From Priapulus caudatus (taxonomy: Eukaryota > Priapulida > Priapulimorpha > Priapulimorphida > Priapulidae): 35,130 nt of DNA. The stretch spans positions 350,477 to 385,606 of the forward strand of contig NW_014577111.1 in the NCBI RefSeq assembly GCF_000485595.1, given 5' to 3'. Position numbers and translations under genes: made by a program. Below are positions 19,792 to 31,989 of the stretch, one piece after another (the first letter of the stretch is position 1; every line of letters starts with the position of its first letter). The notes under the pieces were generated by a model. It did no database searches. It saw only the letters and a program-made list of their open reading frames with translations, and had not been told where the DNA came from.

Positions 19792-20905
19792 ACCTGTGTC
19801 GTTGACGAAGTACTGTCATGATAACCTACGTGTGTCGTTGACCAGGTACTGTCATGATAACCTACCTGTGTCGTTGACGAGGTACTGTCATGATAACCTA
19901 CGTGTGTCGTTGACCAGGTACTGTCATGATAACCTACGTGTGTCTTGACCAGGTACTGTCATGATAACCTAACTGTGTCGTTGACGAGGTCTCGTCATGA
20001 TTCAAACCACGTGTGCTCATTGACGGGCAGGCTCTGTGTCATGATAACCTAACATGTGTCCGTTCGGACGAGGTACGTCATCGCCTAACCTACGTGTGTC
20101 GTTACCAGGTACTGTCATGATAAGCCTACGTATGTCTTGACCAGGTACTAGTCATGATAACCTACCTGTGTCGTATGGGCCAGTGTAACTGTCCTGATAA
20201 CCTACATGTGTCGTGACGAGGTACTCGTCATGATAAGCCTATGTGTGTCTGACCAGGTACGTCCATGATAACCTATGTGATGTCTTGACCAGGTAGCTTG
20301 TCTCCTTAACCTAGACTGTGTCCGAGTTGGCCAGGTACGTCCATGATAACGCTAACGTGTCGTTGCCAGGTACGTCATGATAACGTCTAACTGTGTCGTT
20401 TGGCCAGGTGACTGTCATGATACACACATGTGTCTACTGACCAGGTACTGTCATGAAACCTACCTGTGTCGTTGGCCAGGTACTGTCATGATAACCTACA
20501 TGTGTCTTAACCAGGTACTGTCATGATAACCTACCTGTGTCGTTGGCCAGGTACTGTCATGATAACCTACATGTGTCTTAACCAGGTACTGTCATGATAA
20601 CCTACCTGTGTCGTTGGCCAGGTACTGTCATGATAACCTACATGTGTCTTGACCAGGTACTGTCATGATAACCTACCTGTGTCGTTGGCCAGGTACTGTC
20701 ATGATAACCTACATGTGTCGTTGGCCAGGTACTGTCATGATAACCTACATGTGTCGCTGGCCAGATACGACTATAATATCCTACCTGCGACATTGGCCAG
20801 GTACGATTATAATAAACTACCTGAGTCGTCATCCAGGTACGAAAATAATAACCTACCACTATCGTCGTTCAGGTGCGATTTTAATAACCTACTGTCATCG
20901 CACAG
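19792..20905 (+). repeat. 36-bp minisatellite, about 31 units
   Basis: The core unit is about ACCTGTGTCGTTGACCAGG then TACTGTCATGATAACCT, period 36. Units at 19792-19980 and 20450-20760 are clean; units at about 19980-20440 carry many small indels; the last four or five units (20765-20905) are diverged, with TAATA in place of TGATA. Because 36 is a multiple of three, long frames translate as a 12-residue repeat, but both strands do this and no gene signal accompanies it. Confidence 0.95.
20462..20745 (+). repeat. 71-bp higher-order repeat within the minisatellite
   Basis: ACCTGTGTCGTTGGCC recurs at 20462, 20533, 20604 and 20675, exactly 71 bases apart, alternating with a shorter unit containing ACATGTGTCTTAACC or ACATGTGTCTTGACC. 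The local array therefore grew by duplicating pairs of units. Confidence 0.9.
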
Positions 20906-22018
20906 GTATTATTAATCTTCTCGGGTTCATAATAAAGTGCAAGTTGATAACTGGATGAATTCGACTTGACCCGCTCGCAAAGACACCAGCTGGGTTTATT
21001 ATTTCATTAAATGTTCGGCCTCAGTATGTGATCACTGCACGCGCACTCACCGTGCACGCACACAAACGGGGGGTGACGATAAATTAAAAATATATATCAC
21101 GCGGATAAATTCGGGAACACGCGTCGCCTAGCGGTGTACGACTGAGCGTTACCGCCAAAAACGACAGGTTTCTAACTAATAAATTCCTATAAAAATACGT
21201 TTAAAATCTTTTCTTAGAAATCTCGTGCTTCGCTGCTATCTATAACATAACAGCACTGCGCTGCGCCGTAAAAAGAAGAGACGGATTGCATTCGCACTAC
21301 GTGTGCTGTCACACTAGTTCTATTCCGTAATATAATTAGGAATACATAAATCGAAATTCTCATTTTATTCAGAGATCTATGTTCGTGAACTACTGTCATA
21401 ATGAGACGCAAACTTAACTCTCTTTGATCCTCGACAGTTTCCAAGGTAATTAAATGTCATTATATTGCAACAAATGATCAGATTGAATAAAGGTAGATGG
21501 ATGATTTGTAACTGTATACTGCTGTTGTTGACATGCGTCAGTGCGTGAATGCTCTATATTCAGATTTACACGTACTTCGTTCATAGAGACGAAACCGTTA
21601 AGAAGGCTTCTTTCAACGGCTTCACTACAAAATACATCTCACAACCACGCAGAAAGAAAACGACTAGCCGTTAAAAGCCTAGGAATCTCGCCCGGCTGCG
21701 TGCGTTTTTTTATCAGCCACTCAATCTCATCCGGTAAAAAGTCTACGTTTACCACTGCCTCATTGTGAGACTTTACCATCGAAAAAACGGCCTCGATTCA
21801 TAATTATGAATGAAGAATGTAGTAATTATAATGAAAGGTTTGGAGAGACGCCTTGTATATATATATATAGTGATTCTGAGCGCGGCTATGTTTAGAACAA
21901 TGTTTACATCATCACCATATCAAGTCTACAGATCTTAGGAACATTAATGACAGGAAAATTCTCATAGGAAATTCGATCGTGGAAAATCTCTTTGTAGCTT
22001 GTATATGCGGTGACGAGA
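20906..22018. other. Single-copy stretch, no gene seen
   Basis: AT-rich with a TA run at 21855-21870. A tRNA-like fragment lies near 21117-21180. Confidence 0.45.
21117..21180 (+). repeat. Degenerate tRNA-like fragment (possible SINE head)
   Basis: CGCCTAGCGGTGTACGACTG resembles a tRNA A-box region, followed by GAGCGTTACCGCC and a weak B-box-like ACAGGTTTCTAACT. It would not fold as a functional tRNA. A decayed SINE head is possible. Confidence 0.25.
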
Positions 22019-22247
22019 AGAAATAGGGGAAATAAGAGAGGAAGGAGGAATTGGGCGACGAGCATGAGGAGGAGTGGATTAGGAGGAAGAGAAATCGGGG
22101 GAGGAGCAGGAGAACGAGGGCGAGGGGGAGGAAAACGAGAGAGAGGGGAAGCGGAGAAAAAAGGAGAAGAGGAGTAGAGGGAAAGGAAAGAGGTCACGGA
22201 GCAGAAGGAAACGGAGAGTACAAAAAGGAGGAGGCGGATAAGGAGTG
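22019..22247 (+). repeat. GGA/GAA purine-rich tract
   Basis: Imperfect GGAGGA, GAGGGG and GAAAAG repeats with occasional CG. Arg/Glu-rich and Ser/Pro-rich frames are repeat translations. Confidence 0.8.
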
Positions 22248-22395
22248 TTCTTAGTCTCGTTTTTTTAACGAAAGGGCAACTTGCAAACAGAATATTCCGG
22301 CACGCCGAGCCGATGCGAGCGCAGTCTCACTCTGCTACGGATAAAAATATTTCACGCGGGCGTTCAGGGTAATTAGCAAGGCAGCAGACTGTAAG

Positions 22396-22448
22396 AGGAG
22401 GATGGGAGGAGGGGAACGAGGAGGAGGAGGAGAAGGAGGAGGGGAGTA
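22396..22448 (+). repeat. GGA-rich tract
   Basis: GAGGAGGAGGAGAAGGAGG-type sequence, about 150 bases after the previous purine tract. Confidence 0.8.
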
Positions 22449-25400
22449 GGCGCCGGGATGAGCTACACCACTCATCCCAATAATCGATGGAATCTTTGCG
22501 TTTTGTATTTAGGTTGAAACGGTGGCGTTCGTCGGTTGTCGCATCTGCGTTATATTAAATAACTGCACGATGTGCTGCTACTGATGTAAATCAGGTCAAG
22601 GTGCATGGGTGCGCACCCACTTTCGATAACATCTCTACCGAAATTGACTCGGGCAACCCCCCGGCGAGCTCTCTCGATGACAAATTAAACTCTTGAAACA
22701 TTGAGTTCCACTTTGCCAATAACCTCAAACTGCCTAACACCAAAAATAGATAGAATTCTTCTGTATTTCTGCTCTTATGTTGACGTCGAGATGAAGTGGG
22801 TTACAGATGCACGTCACATGATCACCTTACACTCGTGGCCTAATAATATTAAGATAGCATTAACGCTTAAGTAAATTACGGATTTAAAAAGAGAATTAAT
22901 TAAATTAATCAATATTAATGTGACTTTAATGAGATAATAAAATAGCATTCGAGATGTAATCACTTTTCTAATTTGGAATGTGAATTATAGAGCATTTAAG
23001 AAAACATACCAAAACCTATAATCCAACTTTAGTGACATAAATGCAAGCGCAATTTGAGAACTTGATCAAAGGCCCGCAAAATTTGATTAATGAAATTAGA
23101 GGAGCAGTCGTAGTTTTTTTGGAGGGAAATCGTTAATGTGAATGAAAAATGGCCATGCCTAATCGTCCATTAATGCCGCTTTATCACAAAACAACTGACT
23201 TTTGAATTAAATTATTTGTGAATTTGTGTTGCGAGCTATTGCCGTGAGCCATTGGCCACGTCATATATATTTTGCCACTGCACTGTTTCATCATCATGGC
23301 GAAAGATCTGGTTTCATTTCACAATATTTAGCTGAACCAATCTATTATGTAATATGGAAACGCGTGGCTTCGCAGTGGGCAGCAGGGTTGTCAATGTGAA
23401 CAAAGAGATTAATTTAGCTTGCATTTTACGACAGGGATTGACAAATCTATCGATTTGATCCACGTTGTCTCTCTCCGTCTTCGGTATACCCTCCCCCTGG
23501 ACTTTTAATCCTTCCCTAATCATTACGAAGTTACGAGGTTACAGCAGATCTCTTAGAGGCGGGAAACAATCTTGATACTGAGGCAGATGATTTGCTGTCT
23601 CAGCAATATGGCTTTTAGAATACTTTGATAAAACAGTTCGCTTTCTCTGTGCTAGCACGATTTTTGTTCTGACTGAGCTCCGACACATTAAACAAAAGTA
23701 AAGGTCAAGGCTGCAACATAGTACCACGCACACTCGATTCACAAAGCGATTTCAAGAACCTGATCCGCAAAGCACAAAGATAGATTCACAAAAAGAGAGG
23801 AAAAACTGAAATAACAGGCGTAACGAGCAAGATAAACGCTGTAAAACTATAGATTGTTAGTGTTGCTGATGCCATTTTTGATTTAAGATCAAACATTGGC
23901 CTTTCTACCGTACCATGTGGCACGGGTTTTAAACTATAAACTTTAATTTTTAAAAGCTTAATAATTTTAAAAATTTGTCGGGTAAGAATTAAGCAATATT
24001 ATTTTTGGCACAAGTATTCACTTCCTCCCAAAAAACAATATAACTAAACGACGTTTTTTGTTTAGTTCGACGGCTTGATGCCAAATGTACTAATGTCAGT
24101 ACATTTGATTTAAGTTACGTAAAGACATGGAAACGACACCTCGTGACCAAGATCAGCCATAAAGCTTGAATTCTATTTTTACGCAAAAACAAGTTGACTT
24201 CGAACAGAAACTTGAATTTTTATCCGTTCGCTTTGGAGCACCTGCAGTGTAAACATGAGAGGGTGTACAACGCTGAGACGTCTGTCTCTCCAACTTGTTT
24301 TTACCGAACACTGAAGGCTTCCGTAGACGATTTAGGCGAGAATTATCTCACTCACTCATTCCTTTCAAGTAAATCCAGCGTTAGTCGCCTACGCGATGTT
24401 ATGCGTTTCTGTACGTTTGAGATAAAATTCTGGCTTCCTTCCCGGGAGGGAAGGTGCTGGCAGATGACGCCAGCTGAGATACGACAGGAATTTAACAAGC
24501 CGATAATAAATGTCAAAGATGGAATGCCGTTGTCAACAGGCGTCTTGGCCAATTAGCAGCGGTTGAAAAAGTGCGCATTTACGTAAACACACGCGCGGAA
24601 AAGAGGATCTCAGCTAGCAAAACACACCACAACACACTAACACTAAAGTAACCGTCTACAGCTGCATTAGTTTATTGAAATGTAAGTGTAATAGAATGCC
24701 GATGTCGATTGACGTGTTACTTTGCATAATTTTTCATTATTAACGTCATTCTGCAGTGATTTCACAGCGGGGAGCTGAGAATCGCTGGAAGTACGATTGA
24801 AACTGGAGTATACAGTTGTTGGAAGAACGAGGTTACGTGCTAGAATCTGTGAATAAATAATGTTTGCTACGTGGTTTGTAGAAAGTGCATGTAATTAAGC
24901 AAAATGCATTCGCGGACCCATAGCCGAGAGTAAATCGATAAAGTAATCATAGCTATCCAAGATTCGGTCAGTTTTCGAGGAATGAATCGGTAATGTTTGA
25001 ATTTCTGGAAAAGGTCAGCATAACAGGGGGCAATGCTACATGCTACCTGCATACTACAGTAATTTCCTCCTACAAGAGATGAACAGGAGCTGACACTAAC
25101 GATGATTTGTTTGGTAGTAATCTTGTACACACCCGAGTAAAATCTACGTGACGAATACAAATTTCCTCGGCATTTTCCTATACGACTGCTACGCACACGA
25201 TACAAGGCGGAATAAATCGAGTGTGCTACTGACTGCAGTGTAGCTGTCAGTGGGTCAGTCGTGCTAACTTTGTTGTGCCAGCATTCACACAGTCCGTGTC
25301 TGCTTGCAATACCACGCAAATGCCGACACGACTAGAACCAATGCTACGACGTACGGATACGTGGGGAGAAATTTAAACCCCATTTACACGCATACAGCGA

Positions 25401-26485
25401 GCTGCGGCTACCCAAATTGGAACCGCATAGATTTTGCGTTAATACAATTGCTAGTTCCTGAAATAACGCGTGCCACTTCGGTCGGTACGATCAATCAGTT
25501 CATTAGGCCAATTGTAGACGCACGGTCGTAAGTAATTTTCTTTGGGGGGAGGGGGAGGAAACGTAAAGAAAATATCACGACGCAGCTAGATTTCCCCTAC
25601 TGCACCGGGCATCCGATGCATCCGCTCTGATTTCATTAATCTACTTCGCCCTGTCCGCTTTATCACTCGTGCCACTTACTGGATCCATGGCTAGGGTATC
25701 AGTGCGACAAGTTCAGCCATATCAGTTCTCTGGTAAGCCATCGAGCTACGGTTTACGATATATGCAGACAAGCTGCGCGCATCAATATCACGCCGAGTCC
25801 TGCACGAATGACCCGCATAAAAAATCGTTTTTAAACATTTCATCAATATTAGATTTGACCAAAAGCAAACAACAAAACGGAAACAGAGATGCGAAATAGC
25901 GCAGGGTAGACAATTGATGGGCGGATGTCGTGGCACGAGCGGACTAGTAAAGGCCCAACGATCGAAACGCTCGGTTCTCAATAACAGAAATCAATAATAA
26001 CAACCGAAGAAAATTGTCTTGCTATTTGCCAGCGAACTGCACTAGCTAGCAGCATGTAGCAGCAGCACCGTGAAGTCTGCTATATAATGAGTTATATTGC
26101 TCTGGGCATATTTCCCACGGGCATACACATCGTTTATTGGCATCATCAGCGTTAGGTTTATATATAAGCGACGAATAGGTCCCTGCGTTGAATAACGATA
26201 TTACTTCCCAATAACAATTAGCCTTGTTTAAAGACGAGTTGGAAGATGTCAACAGTGGACTTTCGTCGTATCGCCCATAGAGAAATATTATCCGGGATTG
26301 TGCACACGGTCGGGCATCTAATGGGATAGCCAATCAGCAAGTATCACTCAAACACTACGATAGATATACATGCCGGAAAACACTCGGGAGTGTAGTGCTG
26401 GATTTCCGCATCGCTGGCTGTGCGAGAGGTGATGTAAACATCACATTAACATTACGATTCAGGTGTCTGATCTCGCTCATTTCTG

Positions 26486-26487
<2 letters not shown>
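22449..26487. other. Long single-copy non-coding stretch
   Basis: Four kilobases without a recognised gene or repeat array. Small hairpins occur (AAATGTAC / GTACATTT at 24083-24106; AAAAACAAGTTG at 24185-24196 with CAACTTGTTTTT at 24291-24302). The longest frames, up to 150 codons near 24867-25319, have no recognisable motifs. Introns or flanks of a distant gene would look like this. Confidence 0.45.
22850..23290. promoter_or_regulatory. TAAT-rich candidate regulatory element
   Basis: Dense ATTA/TAAT motifs, GATCAAAGG at 23064 (matches the TCF/LEF core) and a compact CCTAATCGTCCATTAATGCC segment near 23157. Motif content only; conservation is untested. Confidence 0.2.
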
Positions 26488-26527
<40 letters not shown>

Positions 26528-26634
26528 TATATATTAAATATATATATAGATATTTTTTTTTTTTTTTTTTTAAACGGGAAAAATACACACACACATAAGC
26601 ACGCACGCAAGCACGCATATATATATATATATAT
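26488..26634 (+). repeat. CT, poly-T, CA and AT microsatellite cluster
   Basis: CT run (26488-26523), T run of 19 (about 26553-26571), CA/GCAC run (about 26584-26617) and AT run (26617-26634) in succession. Confidence 0.9.
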
Positions 26635-28444
26635 TGCCCCGTTGGTGTAGTTATCACTTATCAACAGTCTCATCGGTATAAGAATACAGTCGGCATCAAT
26701 GATGCCCTTCTTACATTAACTCGTGGTAAAGCGCGTGTTTCCCCGCTGGGTTTTGTCATCTGGAGAGCAGATGGCAGCAAAAACCGCAACGTAAACGTCA
26801 GCGACACGTTTGAAAATATTTTATACGGTCCGCGTGTTTATTTAAGAACGCCTAAAATTGGCAGAATTCTTGCGCAACTGGTTTTCTAATGTATATATAC
26901 ATAGCATCGGTATCTCTTTGATGCATGCAAAACAGAACACACACGCGGTGGGTAATATTCACGCAACCCAAGTAATCTATATTTCCTTTGGCACTTAGCA
27001 GTTGATGAGACTGTGAATCCCAAGCAGAGAACATTGTAGCTTTGTGCCCATGCCGATCATCGTTCAACATTATTCCATGTAGCAACATTAATATTTGAAT
27101 TTTTCTATTATGATTCGAACATTTTGTTTGCATGCAAGCGACTTCGGGAAAAGCGCGCATGCGCAGTGCATGCACTGGCGGGCCTGGACATCGACGTAAT
27201 GTCAATCTAGGTCACATTGACAGTCGAAATTTAACGAACGAAGCTAGAAGCGGCACCACACTGTGTTGGAAGCCCAGGTTTGTTTCACTTGGTTGTATCA
27301 AGCGTACCCTCGTTTATATATCTTAGCTATGACGATGATCGCAGCACTGAAAATCACTAAATGTTTTCAATATGCAACGAAGTTGAGTCTTTTCAAAAAA
27401 CGTCGTGTTTCTAACGACGCTTCAGTTGTGCGTAGCTACGAATTAAGTAAAGCTAAACGTTATTACTTTAGTTAAACGTTACCTCACTAGCAGTAATGCA
27501 CTTCATGGTCATTCGATATTTGTTCGGGTAATGTCGATATATAGCACGCGACTTAAACACACTGTAAAAATCCCATAACGAACAAACTGTGAATAATAAA
27601 TTATAGCTTATTTTTATCATATTGAAAAAGCGCTCTTATGTAACTAAAGCTGCGATCGATGTGCCTGGATCGCTAAAACTCAAACGTTGTTTCTGCACAT
27701 TATCCCTAAACAGACACGATTTCTCGTGAAATGTTATGAAAGCTGCGATGCAAATTAATTTAAACGCATTTTCCCAACAGAGACGAGCACACACGGTAGA
27801 TACGTTCAAAGCATTTCGCAGAGCGGATGTGCTATCATAAATCTGCCGATTATTCTCATAGTCTGATCCGATTTTAATGATCCTATAACGACGCTCATTC
27901 AAGGATAACTCGTACGAAAACTTTAAAACACGTCAGTGTGAATAAAACGAGAAACGCCTCTCGTTAATTTTGCGCCTTTTCGTAAAAATACTAACTAGAG
28001 CTGTTAATTAGCCTTTAAATTTAGCGCAAGACGGGTTGAAAATGAAACGGTATATACCGATGAATAGGAATGTTTGATTGGTTGATATTATTCACACATG
28101 CTGTAGATAGATTACTGTTACCACCGAGGCGGTGGGTTGTCTGCTTAGAATCGAAGATGACTTTTATTGCAATTTATAGAGTTCTTTATTAGCAATAAAA
28201 TGACATTTTCGCGCGGAAACGGCTCTAACAAAGATAATGCATCGTGTTAAAATAGAATTGGCGTTGTAGGGAAAGTCGTCACGGGTAGAGTTAGGGTTAG
28301 TATTATTACGCAGACAAATCAGACATTCTACTCTCTGATTGCGTCCAGTAGTGCGGAAATGTGAGCTTGTCTCGCGTGGCACAGCAAGTAGAACATCAGG
28401 ACCACTATGCGATTCAGTCAGCCATAGACGCACACGTATATAGA
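26635..28444. other. Single-copy stretch, no gene seen
   Basis: No supported coding frame. An NRF1-like site with an adjacent palindrome lies at 27154-27177; GTTAGGGTTAG occurs once near 28290. Confidence 0.45.
27154..27177. promoter_or_regulatory. NRF1-like site overlapping a 14-bp palindrome
   Basis: CGCGCATGCGCA (27154-27165) fits the NRF1 consensus YGCGCAYGCGCR exactly and runs into the perfect palindrome CAGTGCATGCACTG (27164-27177). Such sites often mark promoters, but no transcript start is evident here. Confidence 0.25.
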
Positions 28445-28762
28445 CTCGATATCCCTCTCTCTAACTCTCTCTTTCTCTCACACACACACTCCTCTCTCTC
28501 AACACACACACTCTCTCTCTCTCTCTCTTCTCACTCTCCCCCCCCCCCCTCTCTATCTCGCTCTCTCACTCCCCCTCTCTTCCTCTCTCACTCACTCACT
28601 CTCCCCTCCTCTTTCTCTCTCTCTCTCATCTCTCTCTCTCTCTCGCTCTTTCTATTCGCTCACTCTCTCTCTCGCGCGCGCGTTCTCGTCCCTCGCGCGC
28701 GCGCGCTCTCTCTCTCCTTATTTCTCCTCACTCTCTTTCTCTCTCATTCTCACTATGCCTCC

Positions 28763-28793
<31 letters not shown>

Positions 28794-28905
28794 TCTCGTC
28801 TCCTCTCTCTCTCTCTTTTTTTTTCTTTTCTCTTCTCTGCGCGCTCTCTCTCGCTCTCTTCTTTTCTTCTTTTCTTTCCCTCTCTCGCTCTTTCTTCCTT
28901 CCCTA
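28445..28905 (+). repeat. CT-rich microsatellite with CA and CGCG inserts
   Basis: CTCTCT, CACACA, a run of nine C (about 28540-28548) and CGCGCG segments. The long Ser/Leu frame over it is a repeat translation. Confidence 0.9.
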
Positions 28906-29551
28906 GCACATCGCGATGGCCGTGGAATTTCATTACGCGGAGCTGGATTGTTCAGCTGCTGTGACGGCTTCTTTAATGGAATTTACGTTCTGTTATCTGC
29001 TATTTTGCAGAGTGTGGATGCGAGTCAGGGATTGCAGCGGTGCTTGTGGCTATAACGCCGTGCAATGGCATCGTGTGCCGTGCGTGATCCAGCACGGATC
29101 GCTATGCTTATACATACTTACCGCATACATTACGCAACAGCGCAGACATGAATACAATATATGCGCCGGGCTTTATAATGACATCACATGGTAGCAACAG
29201 TAGTACCAGCCGGGTTGACAATGGATACTCAACCATGAAGTATGACAGTTGGGAATCGAGAATAAAGAACGAGTGTGGAATATATACATTTAAATTGTTA
29301 TTCTAAATTTAAATAAAAAAATGTTAATGTAATTTTTTTTCATGTATTTACTCGCAAATGGATAGGAATCGTATTACGTACCGGAGTTCTATAAAAAAAA
29401 ATATGAGAAATAGCCACTAGCTAAAGAAGCCATTGATGAACGAAACACCGATCTGGATAATCAATAGTTAAAATAAACTAGACACGTTAGTTACATAGAA
29501 GCGAAGCTGCCACCTATGTCAAATATTCGCATACCACGTATATATCATTTA
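28906..29551. other. Stretch with an unassigned open frame
   Basis: An ATG-initiated frame of 92 codons (28916-29194) follows the CT tract. It has a weak cysteine pattern discussed in the findings but no codon-level or splice evidence strong enough to call a gene. Confidence 0.3.

Positions 29552-29599
<48 letters not shown>
29552..29599 (+). repeat. ATT trinucleotide microsatellite
   Basis: About 16 pure ATT units. Confidence 0.95.
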
Positions 29600-30176
29600 T
29601 AGTATTAATTAAAATTACGTTGCCACTATATTCGATATTTCTTTCCCGATTTTATTTTATTTAAAATACCGTTGCAAACAATTTTTCTGATGACACTATC
29701 GAAACAAAATTCCACAAAAATGCGGATAATTACCTCGTTTCCCTTTACCATGGGAGCGCCACCGATACCCCGTAGGATACCGCTCATAGCAACGCCATGC
29801 ATCGTCTCTCATCCAATCAGTGAATTTAAGGCGACAACCGCCGTCTATCTATATGTTATAGTGAATTAGCACTACAGTGATAGGGCGTGGTTCTGCATGA
29901 AAGCGTCCGTTTCTCATCGCAAAACTGTAGCCGTAGGTTTAATTGAGGTCCTAATCATAGCCGTGGTTTTGTGATCCTACTAACAACGCCCCCTTAAAGA
30001 TTCGATGCTTGTTGCTAATACGTTTATTAATAACTATACGAATAATTCGATATCTACAGTTGACCAATGTAACATATTATAGGTAAACATATTATACTAA
30101 TAACTTCATCTGCTCTCAACAAATTATTTTAATGCTACATAGAAAATACTTTAACTATTAACATGCATGCGCATCG
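29600..30176. other. AT-rich non-coding stretch
   Basis: No gene or repeat recognised. Confidence 0.45.
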
Positions 30177-30234
<58 letters not shown>

Positions 30235-30441
30235 CTCTAAATCTCTCTTACCCCGCGCTCTCTTTCTCCTTTTGCTCTCCCTCCCCTTTCTCCCTCGTTC
30301 CCTCTTTACCTCACCCCCTGCCCCCCTCCGCCTCTGTCTCATCCGCTCTCTCGCCCGCACTCCCTGTATCCTCTCTCTCTCTCCCTCTCTTTCTCTCGCT
30401 CTCTTTCTTTCGCTCTCCTTCCCTCTGTATCTATCTTCCTC
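30177..30441 (+). repeat. CT microsatellite and pyrimidine-rich tract
   Basis: A pure CT run (about 30180-30231) followed by imperfect CTTT/CCCT sequence. Frames on both strands are repeat translations. Confidence 0.9.
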
Positions 30442-30639
30442 TATAAAGACTGTACGTATGCGTAGGGAGCGCAATACAACAACACAGGCAGACAGGCCCT
30501 GATCAATAGGAATCGGCACGATGCATGCGCCTGATTTGGTCTTCACGGACTGCCCTACATTTCTTATCATTGCATAATCCCCTCACCCCTGTTCGCATAG
30601 GCTCACTACAGTCTGAGGGCTACGTTACGTATACAGGCT

Positions 30640-31230
30640 CCGGATGTTTTCAAATGCTAATTAAATAAGTTGATTAAAATTAATCCGCGGCGGTATATTT
30701 GATCGATTGGTTTGTTTTTCTTGTCATTATTAATCTTACGCCAAGTGTACGGCATTCTTCAACTGAATCTTAATAACGTTGTTTGATATTCGCGACTCTA
30801 CGTCAAATCTCAATCAGCACTCGTTGGGAAAGACTAATAGAGCTTTTATGCCCTAATAGAGAAATCTATATTAGAAGCGTTATTAAATCAGGAACATTAT
30901 TTATATCCCACCGGCTGTTATAATCTCATTTACTTGTGAGCGTACTTAATTAAAGCTGGCAACTGCCGGTTGTGACGCCCGCATTACCCTTCCTGGAGCA
31001 TTGCTACTGATTAAAGCCAGAGATACTAATTCCAGTGAACTGAGACTACTAATTTACACATTCGCGCTTAAGGATACTGTCAGATTTACGGACGGGTAAC
31101 ACTGTAAAGGGCATTACAACATAACTGCTCATCAAATTCAATCAAACTCATATCCATTACATAAGAGAGATGTCTCTCTACGCTCTCGATTTAATTCATC
31201 GCTAATTAAGTGACTCAGAAACAGCAAAGA
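30640..31230. promoter_or_regulatory. TAAT-rich candidate regulatory element
   Basis: AT-rich sequence with many TAATTA/ATTAA motifs, ATTAATCC near 30679 and repeated GATTAAAGC-like words, no coding frame and no simple repeats. This looks like a homeodomain-type enhancer or conserved element but is inferred from composition only. Confidence 0.2.
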
Positions 31231-31275
31231 GTAGGGACCTAAACTTTTAACCATAAGTTGTTCATAATATGAACT

Positions 31276-31440
31276 AAAAAATGGTTCCTGGAATTTTTTA
31301 GAAATGCCTTCATTTAGGAAATAAGTCTAAAAAGATGTACGAAAATGTGTAGTGATTTTAAAAAAAAGACAATTTCGTAAACAAAAACCATACCTTATAA
31401 AACATAATAATTTAAAAAAATTCCAAGGAGCCTTTTTTCC
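31276..31440. repeat. Imperfect inverted repeat, possible decayed MITE
   Basis: AAAAAATGGTTCCTGGAATT (from 31276) is matched in reverse complement by sequence at 31411-31440 (GGCTCCTTGGAATTTTTTT on the minus strand). About 28 bp with a few mismatches and indels; spacer about 107 bases. Confidence 0.4.
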
Positions 31441-31947
31441 TTTGATATGTTAGCATTGAAACGTAACAAAAGATTTTGAAATCGGAGTTTTGAGTTTCGA
31501 GAAATAGCGTTTGAAAAATCTGCAAACTTCAGCATTTCTAACAATGGAGATATTAGCACTTTTTTAAATTTCCCATGATTGAACTCCTGTTTTAAGAATT
31601 GACTAATGCGGAGATTTATAACTGTTTGGAAAGCTACATACATAATTTCAGGAGTTAATAATGACAAATGATAATTGATAAATGATAATTTCTACGTATA
31701 CATATAGCTGCCCATGGGTGCGATCAATCAAATAAAGTGGTTATTGAAATTTCGACCGAAAATCACCTCCCAACCAATTTACGATAATTATCTAGTGTTT
31801 TCCCCACGTGTATGACCGTTTAATTACCTACCGTTATTGCTTAAGTAGCAGCAACTGTCTAGAGTAACGATAAAATGTATTAGAACCTTCGTATTCACTA
31901 AAACATGCGAGATCGATTATCAGCGAGCCTTTTCTTGTAATCTTGGC

Positions 31948-31955
31948 CCAGTTAG
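31948..31955 (+). repeat. Foldback transposon target-site duplication, left (8 bp)
   Basis: CCAGTTAG, identical to 33794-33801. Confidence 0.8.
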
Positions 31956-31976
31956 CACAGGCACTTGAAGCGTTTC

Positions 31977-31989
31977 AATAAAATATAAT
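31977..31989 (+). repeat. LINE target-site duplication, left (13 bp)
   Basis: AATAAAATATAAT, identical to 33358-33370. It belongs to the left arm of the foldback element; the complementary ATTATATTTTATT is intact in the right arm at 33760-33772. Confidence 0.85.

Noticed and set aside
19792-20905. CRISPR array
   Set aside because: The units are contiguous 36-bp tandem repeats without unique spacers, in a eukaryotic context with no cas genes.
20638-20958. A repetitive secreted or structural protein encoded by the minisatellite
   Set aside because: The 12-residue periodicity follows from the 36-bp unit, appears on both strands, and is destroyed by indels to the left.
24867-25319. A 150-codon minus-strand frame in non-repetitive sequence
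   Set aside because: It has no recognisable domain, no signal peptide pattern I trust, and its length is not exceptional for 35 kb of six-frame sequence.
24048-27408. Possible 3.4-kb transposon from ACGACGTTTTTTG (24048) and its complement (27396)
   Set aside because: The match is only 13 bases, no target duplication was found and the interior encodes nothing recognisable.
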